From: Planctomycetota bacterium
GTDB taxonomy: Bacteria; Planctomycetota; J058
Direction: 5' to 3'
Assembly (NCBI GenBank): GCA_023954375.1
Contig: JAMLIC010000045.1
Coordinates: 1 to 64,000 of the forward strand
DNA length: 64,000 nucleotides
Below, piece after piece: positions 39,859 through 46,699 of this stretch (position 1 is the first letter of the stretch; the number at the start of each line of letters is the position of its first letter). Below the pieces are notes generated by a model. The model was given only the letters and a program-made list of their open reading frames with translations, was not told the origin of the DNA and did not search any database. Both the position numbers and the translations under genes were made by a program.

Positions 39859-41760
39859 CTAGATGGCCGTGAACGTCCCCCCGTTGCGGGCGGCCAGCTT
39901 CTGCATGAAGTCGTTGAAGCCCTGGCCGTCGGCCGCGGCGAAGCCGTAGGTGTCGATCGTCCACCCCGGGCGGAGGCGGGCGCGCGTGTCGGTGATCTCC
40001 TTGATGATCGCGGCGCGGCTGGCCTCGCTGGTCATCCCGGGGCGGACGTTGGGCGCGCCGTCCGAGAGGAGCACGACCGTCAGCGCCGCCGGCGGCGCCG
40101 CGCCGCCTGGGCCCTTCGCCTCGCGCAGGGCCATGAGCATGGCCTCGCCGGTGGGCGTGCTCCCGCGCGGCCGGAGGCCCTCGATCCAGGTCACCGTCGA
40201 GGCGTCGATCGGGCCGAGGGCGTCGCGCCAGCGGTCGAGCTCGACGGCGCGCGGGTCGGCGCTCGAGCCGCCGTAGGCGATCAGGTTCACGAGCGCGTCG
40301 GCGTGCGCGGCCTGCAGGTCGCCGAGCAGCCGCCGCAGGGCGCGCTTCACGCGCGAGAGGCGCGTGTTCTCCTCGAGCGCCCGCAGCCCGTCGGTGGCCT
40401 GCATGGAGCCCGAGACGTCGATCACGAACAGGACGTCCTTCGTCCGCGGCAGCGGGAGCGTGATCTCGGGGGGCGGCTTGTCGTCGGGGCAGGGGATCTC
40501 GTCGACCGTCCACACGGCCGCGTCGTAGAGCGGGCCCAGGTCGCCGCGCGCGAGCGACGCCGGCCGCTCGGAGCCGTCGACGAAGAACATGAACTCGGTG
40601 CGGCGGTTCTCGACGCTCCCCCGCCCGCCCTGCTCGGCCACGAGCGGGTAGCGCTCGCCGCAGCCGATCGAGCGCGTCGCGTCGCTCATGGCGTCGAGCC
40701 AGCGCACGCCCGTCACGAGCTTGTCCATGTCGGCCCGGCGCTGGTGGCCGAGGAGCCGCATGAGGAAGTCCTGGTAGACGTCGAACACCTGGCCCCAGAA
40801 CGCGTCGGGCACCGTCTTCACGGCGGCGACCTGCGCGGCGGTGGGGGGCGCCGGCTCGGCGGCGCCGGCGAACTTCGCCTTGAACAGGCCGTCGAACTCG
40901 AGGAGCGCGCGGGCCGTCGCCTGGGGGACCGCCTGGCGGCCCGCCCCGCGGTCGCTCGACGGGGGCCCCGGGTCGATCCCGGCGGCCCAGCTGAACGTCG
41001 CCGCCCAGCGGAGGATCGTCTGCGCGTCGAGGGTCGCCCAGCGGCCCTTGCACCGGGCCACGAACGCGGCGCGGTTCGCGGCGTAGTCGCCCTCGTGGCC
41101 GCCGCGCATGAGGTGCAGGACGCTCCGCGCGCGGTCGTCGGAGAGCCGGTCGTTGTCCGCCGCGGCGCCGACCGAGTCGGTGTGGCTCAGCACGAGCAGG
41201 CGCCCGTCGCGGTGCGAGCGGGCGTAGTCGAGCACCCCGTAGAGGACCCAGACCCCGTCGGGCAGGACGACCGCGCTGTCGTTGCTGAAGTTGAGCGCCT
41301 TGCAGTTCATCTTCGCGTAGCGGCTGCCGACCGAGCCGCAGTCCATGCGCGCGTAGGGGAGCGGCTTGCCGGCCGGGTAGACCTCCTTGCCCGACGGGTC
41401 GAGCACGACCAGGCCGAGCTCGAAGAAGCGGCCCTCCTTGGCGTCCCTGGGCTTGTCGACCGCGACCTGGTGCTCGCCCGCGACGCCCTCGAAGACGAGG
41501 GTGAAGCTCGGGGTCCCCTCGGGCGGCGTCCCGGCCTCGCCGACGCGGGCGGCCGCGCTGAAGCGCCGCGCCCCGCCGGAGCCGGCCACGACGGTGACCG
41601 AGAAGGTCGCGACGTCGGTCGGGCGCAGGCCGTCGTCGTCGACCTCGACCAGCTTCAGCTGGCAGCGCTGCCCGGTCAGGGCGAAGAACTCGGGCCGGAC
41701 GCTGACCCTGGCGCCGGCCTTGAAGACGTTCGGCGTGAACCGGAGCGAATAGGCCGCCAC
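39859..41760 (-). CDS. OmpA-like and von Willebrand A domain protein with shared N-terminal domain
   Basis: The 633-residue product starts at the GTG at 41760 behind GGGGAGG. Residues about 4-155 (SLRFTPNVFKAGARVSVR, CQLKLVEVDDDG, VATFSVTVVAG, FELGLVVLDPSG, PLPYARMDCGS) match the N-terminal domain of the peptidase-like protein at 37990. Next comes an OmpA C-terminal-like segment (LLVLSHTDSVGAAADNDRLS, DDRARSVL), which usually binds peptidoglycan. The final 210 residues are a von Willebrand A domain with the metal site DVSGS (FVIDVSGSMQATDG), IAYGG, and VVLLSDGAPN. The protein may bind cell wall and a partner protein. It is convergent with the gene whose domain it shares. Confidence 0.75.
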   Translation of the reverse strand: MAAYSLRFTPNVFKAGARVSVRPEFFALTGQRCQLKLVEVDDDGLRPTDVATFSVTVVAGSGGARRFSAAARVGEAGTPPEGTPSFTLVFEGVAGEHQVAVDKPRDAKEGRFFELGLVVLDPSGKEVYPAGKPLPYARMDCGSVGSRYAKMNCKALNFSNDSAVVLPDGVWVLYGVLDYARSHRDGRLLVLSHTDSVGAAADNDRLSDDRARSVLHLMRGGHEGDYAANRAAFVARCKGRWATLDAQTILRWAATFSWAAGIDPGPPSSDRGAGRQAVPQATARALLEFDGLFKAKFAGAAEPAPPTAAQVAAVKTVPDAFWGQVFDVYQDFLMRLLGHQRRADMDKLVTGVRWLDAMSDATRSIGCGERYPLVAEQGGRGSVENRRTEFMFFVDGSERPASLARGDLGPLYDAAVWTVDEIPCPDDKPPPEITLPLPRTKDVLFVIDVSGSMQATDGLRALEENTRLSRVKRALRRLLGDLQAAHADALVNLIAYGGSSADPRAVELDRWRDALGPIDASTVTWIEGLRPRGSTPTGEAMLMALREAKGPGGAAPPAALTVVLLSDGAPNVRPGMTSEASRAAIIKEITDTRARLRPGWTIDTYGFAAADGQGFNDFMQKLAARNGGTFTAI

Positions 41761-41982
41761 GGCGCACCTCCCCTCGACCGTGCGATCCTCGCCCGCCGCG
41801 CCACGGATCGCCAGCAGCCGTGCGTGCCAGGGCGCGGGTCGATTCACCAAAGCTGGTGGTCGGTCCCCCAGGTTCGGCGGGCCATCTCTGGACCGCCCTT
41901 CCTGCGCCTGGAGTTGCGCTGCTGCGACGAGCGGCACCGGCCGTGCTGTCCGTGGGGCGCCTCCCGCGCCCGGAGTTCATCC

Positions 41983-42690
41983 ATGCCCTCGCCGCCGCTC
42001 CGCTGGAAGGTCGTCTACTGGGGCCCTCAGGCCGCCGGGAAGACCACCAGCCTGCGCGTGCTCGCGCGCGGGTCGGCGGCGGCGCGCCGCGGCGTGACCT
42101 CGATCGTGGCCCAGCCCGACCACGCGGGCTGCCGGTTCGAGCTCCTGCCCCTCGACCTCTCGCGCGGCGGGCGGCCGACCGCGCACCTCGACGTGTTCAC
42201 CGTGCCCGGCTGCCCGCTGTGCGTGGCGACGCGCGGGCTGGTGCTCCAGCGCGCCGACGCCATCGTGTTCGTGGCCGACGCCCATCCGGACCGGCTGCGG
42301 GCCAACCGCCAGGCCGCCTTCGAGCTGCTCGCGGCGCTGCAGGCGCAGGGGCGCGACCCGGCCAGCCTGCCCCTGGTGATCCAGTCCAACAAGCGCGAGC
42401 TGCCGCGGGCCCTCCCGGCGGACGCCCTGCGGGCGGCGCTCCGGCCCCTGGGCCGCGAGCGGCCGCTCGTCGAGTCGGTGGCGACGCTGAGCGAGGGCGT
42501 CGCCCCCGCCCTGCGCCTCGTCACGCGCGCGCTCCTGGCCCGCGACGGCGCCGCGCGGCGCGCGCCGCCGGCGCCGGCGCCTGCGGCCCCCACGCCGGCC
42601 GAGCCGACTCCCGCCCTGCCGCCGGCCCCCGCCCCGAAGCGGCGGCGCCGGGACCGCGGGCGGTCCGAGCGGCTCGCGCTCGCCCGCTGA
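41983..42690 (+). CDS. MglA-like Ras-family GTPase
   Basis: MglA-type GTPases set front/rear polarity and act in other switch roles. The 235-residue product has KVVYWGPQAAGKTTSLRVL as P-loop, LDVFTVPGCPLC in the switch 2 position (TVPG instead of DxxG, as in MglA), DAIVFVADAHPDRLRANRQA, and SNKRELP as the nucleotide specificity loop (MglA usually NKRDLP). The last 45 residues are a Pro/Ala- then Arg/Lys-rich tail (APKRRRRDRGRSERLALAR), unlike typical MglA, which could contact membrane or nucleic acid. The start ATG at 41983 follows CGGAG. No MglB (roadblock) gene is adjacent. Confidence 0.8.
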   Translation: MPSPPLRWKVVYWGPQAAGKTTSLRVLARGSAAARRGVTSIVAQPDHAGCRFELLPLDLSRGGRPTAHLDVFTVPGCPLCVATRGLVLQRADAIVFVADAHPDRLRANRQAAFELLAALQAQGRDPASLPLVIQSNKRELPRALPADALRAALRPLGRERPLVESVATLSEGVAPALRLVTRALLARDGAARRAPPAPAPAAPTPAEPTPALPPAPAPKRRRRDRGRSERLALAR

Positions 42691-42739
42691 CGCGGGTCAC
42701 GGACAGGCGCCGCGCGCGCGCGAGGAGACCACGGAGACC

Positions 42740-43021
42740 ATGAACGACAGGTTCGAGGCGATCGGGCGGCTGGAGGACGAGCTGGCGCAAGGGTTCGAGG
42801 ACCTCACGCCGCACTGGGAGGTCCGGGGCGCCGACCCCGTGCTCACCGTCCGCTGCGGCGACGTCGAGGTGGAGCTCGTCCCGCAGGACGACGGCCGCTT
42901 CCGGCTGAGCGCGGCGGCGTCGGCGGAGCAGGTCGCGCAGGTGCTCGCGCTCCTCACGCGCCGCCCCGCGCCCGCCCCCTACCGCACGCGGTCGCGGCGG
43001 CTGTCGGCCGTCCAGAGCTGA
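42740..43021 (+). CDS. small hypothetical protein after the MglA-like gene
   Basis: The 93-residue product (MNDRFEAIGRLEDELAQGFE, PHWEVRGADPVLTVRCGDVE, VELVPQDDGRFRLSAAAS) looks like a small alpha-beta domain with an Arg-rich tail. I recognise no family. It lies 49 bases after the MglA-like gene on the same strand and may be its functional partner, but it does not look like MglB. The ribosome-binding site CGAGGAGACCACGGAG is good. Confidence 0.65.
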   Translation: MNDRFEAIGRLEDELAQGFEDLTPHWEVRGADPVLTVRCGDVEVELVPQDDGRFRLSAAASAEQVAQVLALLTRRPAPAPYRTRSRRLSAVQS

Positions 43022-43028
43022 CGGTCGC

Positions 43029-43514
43029 CTACTGACGGAGGGCCGCGACCTCGCGCACCAGGTCGGCGAGGCGCTCGCCCTCGAGCAGCGTCCCCAGGCG
43101 GTGGCCGTCGTCCACCTCGACCAGCCGCACGAGCCCCGGCGTGCCCGTGCGCGCGAGGCGGCGGCTGCCCTCGATGTCGATCACGTCGTCGCGCGTGCCG
43201 TGGACGAGCAGCGCGGGCACCGCGTCGGGCAGGCGCAGGTTCGGGTCGAAGCGGGCCGACGCCTGCGCCAGGAGCAGCGTCGGGCCGGCCCAGGCGCCGC
43301 GGACGAGGAGGACGACCGCCAGCGCCCCGCCGAACGACGACCCGACGACGACGTCGGGGCGGAAGCTGGCGATCGCCCGCGCCTGCTGCTCGAGGCAGGC
43401 CAGGAAGTCGCCCGTGTCCATCGCCTCGGTGTGGGCCTCGAAGCGCGCCGCCAGGTAGCGGGCCTTGTCGCCCTGCGGGCTGCTCTCGAGGCCGTGCATG
43501 AACAGGACGCGCAC
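43029..43514 (-). CDS. alpha/beta hydrolase, YqiA-like esterase
   Basis: This compact 161-residue hydrolase starts MRVLFMHGLESSPQGDKARY. The nucleophile motif is VVGSSFGGALAV, the acid is in VHGTRDDVIDIEGSRRLA, and the histidine is in VEVDDGHRLGTLL. Length and motifs match the YqiA/UPF0227 esterases. It probably cleaves a small ester in the cytoplasm. The GTG start follows GAGGAGGCCCC. It is seven bases from the end of the convergent small gene and about ten bases downstream of the TerB-like gene, with which it may be co-transcribed. Confidence 0.8.
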   Translation of the reverse strand: MRVLFMHGLESSPQGDKARYLAARFEAHTEAMDTGDFLACLEQQARAIASFRPDVVVGSSFGGALAVVLLVRGAWAGPTLLLAQASARFDPNLRLPDAVPALLVHGTRDDVIDIEGSRRLARTGTPGLVRLVEVDDGHRLGTLLEGERLADLVREVAALRQ

Positions 43515-43523
43515 GGGGCCTCC

Positions 43524-45041
43524 TCAGGGGGCGGGCGGCGGGGGCGCGCCGCCCCCGGCGAGCAGGTCGAGCAGGCGCTCGCTGACCGCCTGCCGGGGGA
43601 TCCCGGCCAGCTGCGCGATCTCCATCACGCGGCGCTGCTCGTTGTGGTCGAGGCAGCCGTCGGCGGCCACGACCTCGAGCATCGCGTCGAGGAGGAGCCG
43701 CTGCTCCGCCGGGTTCTTGCTCAGGTCGAGCTTCTCGCCGCGCGCGCCCTCGGCCTCGAGCGCGGCGGCCTCCGCCTGGTCGAGGAGGAGCTGCTGGCGC
43801 TGCGCCTCCAGCGCCTCGCGCTCGCGCGGGTCGACCTCGCCGTCGCAGTGGGCGAGGTGGCAGAGGATCCGGTAGATCCGCCGCCGCCCGGCCGGCGTGA
43901 CCTCGCCCGCGATCCGCGTCGTGTCGGGGACCATCGACGGCTTCGTGGCGCTCCGCGCCGAACCGACCACGGCGTCGAGGTTGCGCCGCGCCCGCGCCCA
44001 GTCGTCGCGCTCGCCGAAGCACGTCACCTCGAGCGCGTGGTCCTCCCAGGGGAGGAGGAACGAGGCCGAGTAGGTCTCGTGGCCCCCGACCGGCCCGCCG
44101 ACGGGCCCGCCGATCGCCGCCTCGTGCTCGGCGAACACGCCCGCCTTGCCGCCGAGCGTCGTCGCCTCGAGCCGCGGGCCCTGGAGCAGGCGCGCCTGGG
44201 CCCAGGCGACGTGCTGCTGCACGAGCCGCCCGGCGGCCTCGACCGAGCGGCCGGCCTCGGGGTGCTCGGGCTGGCGGCAGACGGTGAGGAAGGTGACCCG
44301 CTTCTCGAAGGTGACCCGGCGGAAGAGCTGCCCGTGCTTGAGGCGCCCCTGGTCGGCGGCGAGGAAGCCCGGCGGGAGGTCGAAGGCGAGCGCGTCGAGG
44401 ACGACGCGCCGCGACGGCGCGACCGGCTCGGGCTCGAGGCGCCGGGCGCCCACGCGCAGCGCCTCCAGCGCCGCCCGGACCCGGCTCAGCGGGTGATCGG
44501 GGGACGCCGCGTCGTGCTCGGGGGCGTCCGTCGGCAGGGCCAGGAGCAGCCGCTCGGGCCACGCGGCGGGCGCGAACCCCGCCCTGGCGGCGGCCGGCTC
44601 GGGCTGGAAGCCGTACGGGTCGGCCCCGCTCGCCGGGTCGCGCCCCGCGTCGCGGGCCAGGGCCTCGGCGCCGCCGGTCGCCACGACGCTCACCGCCAGG
44701 TGCCCCTGACTCGTGGGCACGAGCGCGCGCCCCACGACGACCAGGCCGGGCCCGTCCGTCGCCGGCTCCTTCGTGATCCCCACGACGCCGAGCGTCGGGT
44801 GGAGCTCGCAGGCGAGCAGCCCGCCCCCGCGGGCCGCCGCGATCAGCCGCAGGTCGAGGCGGTAGTCGTCGAGCAGCGCCGGGTCGACGATCACCTGCTC
44901 GGGCAGGTGCGAGACGAGCACCAGCGCCCCGTCAGGCGCGCGCCACACGGCGGCCAGGACCTCGTCCTGCACCTGCCGCCAGCCGTCGGGGACGGTCAGG
45001 CGCACGCCGAAGGTGCCGTCGATCACCTTGGGCTGGGTCAC
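43524..45041 (-). CDS. protein with C-terminal TerB-like domain
   Basis: From the GTG at 45041 behind GAGGAGGCG, the product is 505 residues. The first 370 residues contain two similar-looking alpha-beta blocks (FGVRLTVPDGWRQVQDEVLA and LDALAFDLPPGFLAADQG) that I cannot name. The C-terminal 120 residues (IYRILCHLAHCDGEVDPRER, LLLDAMLEVVAADGCLDHNE) match the TerB helical domain with its acidic metal-binding residues. TerB-like domains occur in tellurite-resistance and membrane-stress systems. No other ter genes are present, so the role is open. No signal peptide is seen. Confidence 0.75.
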   Translation of the reverse strand: MTQPKVIDGTFGVRLTVPDGWRQVQDEVLAAVWRAPDGALVLVSHLPEQVIVDPALLDDYRLDLRLIAAARGGGLLACELHPTLGVVGITKEPATDGPGLVVVGRALVPTSQGHLAVSVVATGGAEALARDAGRDPASGADPYGFQPEPAAARAGFAPAAWPERLLLALPTDAPEHDAASPDHPLSRVRAALEALRVGARRLEPEPVAPSRRVVLDALAFDLPPGFLAADQGRLKHGQLFRRVTFEKRVTFLTVCRQPEHPEAGRSVEAAGRLVQQHVAWAQARLLQGPRLEATTLGGKAGVFAEHEAAIGGPVGGPVGGHETYSASFLLPWEDHALEVTCFGERDDWARARRNLDAVVGSARSATKPSMVPDTTRIAGEVTPAGRRRIYRILCHLAHCDGEVDPREREALEAQRQQLLLDQAEAAALEAEGARGEKLDLSKNPAEQRLLLDAMLEVVAADGCLDHNEQRRVMEIAQLAGIPRQAVSERLLDLLAGGGAPPPPAP

Positions 45042-45109
45042 GCGCGCCTCCTCCTCGACCGGGCCACCGCCGTCAACTCTACCGGCGCGGCGGCGCGCGT
45101 GGTGCAGGG

Positions 45110-46384
45110 TCAGCCGGCGAAGAGCTCCTGCACCACCCGTCCGGCGGGGTCGACCACCTGGATCGGGCGCCCCTCGGGCGTGGCGTTCACCCGCGCGCGG
45201 TCGACCCCGAGCGCGTGGGTCACGGTGGCCAGGAGGTCGGCCGCGGTCACGGGGCGCTCGGCGACCGTCTGGCCGTCGGCGCTGGTCGCGCCGACGACGC
45301 GCCCGCCGCGCACGGGGCCGCCCGCCAGGGCCACCGACCAGCCCACCGCGTGGTGGTCGCGCCCGTCGTTCTCGTTGATCCGGGGCGTGCGGCCGAACTC
45401 GGTCGCCACGAGCACGAGCGTGCGCCGCAGGAGGTCGCGCTCGCGCAGGTCGCCCAGCAGCGCGGCGAGGCCCCGGTCGAGCAGGCCGCAGAGCCGGCGG
45501 TGGCCGGTGAAGTTGTCCTGGTGCGTGTCCCAGCCGCCGAGCTGCACCTCGACCGCCTTCACGCCCGCCTCGACCAGGCGCCGCGCCATGAGGCAGCCCT
45601 GCCCGAAGGCGCCCTCGCCGTAGGCGGCGCGCACGCGCGCCGACTCCTGCGCGAGGTCGAACGCCCGCACCTCGCGCGAGTGCATGAGCCGGTCGGCCTT
45701 CACGAACACTGCGCGGTGGCCGTCGGTCTCGTCGCCCGGGTGGTCGCGCCGGAACTGCCGCTCGACCGCCTCGAGCAGCCGCCGCCGGCGGGCGAAGCGG
45801 GTCGCGTCGACGCCCGCCGGGTAGGCGAGGTCCTGCACCGGCCGCGTCGGGTCGGCGACGGTGAACGGCGCGTAGGGCACGCCCAGGAGCCCGGGCCCCG
45901 TCCCCTGGCCGCCGATGCACACGTAGGGCGGCAGGTCGGCGTCGGCCCGCGCGAGCGCCTGCGACACGAGGGCGCCCAGGTCCGGGTGGCGCACCGTCCC
46001 GCTCGGGGCCCAGCCGGTGTGCACGAGGTAGGTCGCCCGGTCGTGCGCCCCCTCGCGCGTCGCCATGCTGCGGATCAGGCTCACGTGGCGCATGTGCTCG
46101 GCCGTGAGCGGGAGGAGCTCCGAGACGAGCACGTCCTTCTGCGCCGTGCGGAGCGCCTTCAGCGGCCCGGCGCTGGCCGTCCCCGGCTTGGGGTCGAACG
46201 TGTCGGTCTGGCTCATGCCGCCCGACATCCAGAGCACGATGCACGCGTCGGCGGCCGTGACCGATGGCGGCGCCGCCCCGGTCTCGCCCTGCGCGCGGGC
46301 GCGGCCCGCCAGGAGCAGGCCCAGCCAGCCGCCCAGGCCCAGGCGCAGGAGCTGACGGCGGTCGCAGCAGGGGTCGAGGCGCAT
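45110..46384 (-). CDS. DUF1501 family secreted protein
   Basis: DUF1501 proteins are abundant in Planctomycetota and belong to the alkaline phosphatase/sulfatase-like fold; their substrates are mostly unknown. The 424-residue product has a Tat-type start (CCDRRQLLRLGLGGWLGLLL), IVLWMSGGMSQTDTFDPKPG, HRDRAT-like AHDRATYLVHTGW, VQLGGWDTHQDNF and ATEFGRTPRINENDGRDHHA, all typical of the family. It should be exported folded. Usually a DUF1549/DUF1553 gene is its direct neighbour; here that partner lies about 4 kb away at 50115-51614. The ATG at 46384 is used. Confidence 0.9.
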   Translation of the reverse strand: MRLDPCCDRRQLLRLGLGGWLGLLLAGRARAQGETGAAPPSVTAADACIVLWMSGGMSQTDTFDPKPGTASAGPLKALRTAQKDVLVSELLPLTAEHMRHVSLIRSMATREGAHDRATYLVHTGWAPSGTVRHPDLGALVSQALARADADLPPYVCIGGQGTGPGLLGVPYAPFTVADPTRPVQDLAYPAGVDATRFARRRRLLEAVERQFRRDHPGDETDGHRAVFVKADRLMHSREVRAFDLAQESARVRAAYGEGAFGQGCLMARRLVEAGVKAVEVQLGGWDTHQDNFTGHRRLCGLLDRGLAALLGDLRERDLLRRTLVLVATEFGRTPRINENDGRDHHAVGWSVALAGGPVRGGRVVGATSADGQTVAERPVTAADLLATVTHALGVDRARVNATPEGRPIQVVDPAGRVVQELFAG

Positions 46385-46432
46385 ACCGCGTCTTACCACG
46401 CGCGGCGCCCGCCCGCCGGGTATCCTCGCCGC

Positions 46433-46699
46433 ATGCCCGCGCAGACCTGCTTCCGCCACACGCGGCGCCCGGCCGACTACCGCTGCCAGCAGTGCGGCCG
46501 GCCGATCTGCGAGCGCTGCATCAACAACGCGCGCTTCTGCTCGAAGGAGTGCAACGCGCGCTACAGCTCGTTCATCGCCGACTACGAGCGCCCCGTCCGG
46601 CGCGGGGGCGGCGGCGTCGGGCGCGCGCTCCTCGTGCTGCTGCTCACGGCCGCGGTCGTGGGGGGCCTGGTCTACGCGCAGCAGCGAGGCCTCCTGTGA
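46433..46699 (+). CDS. small membrane protein with B-box-type zinc finger
   Basis: The 88-residue product has CFRHTRRPADYRCQQCGRPI and CERCINNARFCSKEC, a spaced set of Cys and His like B-box zinc fingers, and one C-terminal membrane helix (ALLVLLLTAAVVGGLVYA). The finger is expected on the cytoplasmic side and probably binds a protein. The start ATG at 46433 is divergent from the DUF1501 gene by about 50 bases. Its last 56 bases overlap the end of the convergent YfhO-like gene. Confidence 0.8.
   Translation: MPAQTCFRHTRRPADYRCQQCGRPICERCINNARFCSKECNARYSSFIADYERPVRRGGGGVGRALLVLLLTAAVVGGLVYAQQRGLL

Noticed and set aside
41845-41858. Short inverted repeat CACCA-AAGC-TGGTG between the vWA and MglA-like genes
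   Set aside because: A five-base stem is expected by chance. It may be an operator but cannot be supported.
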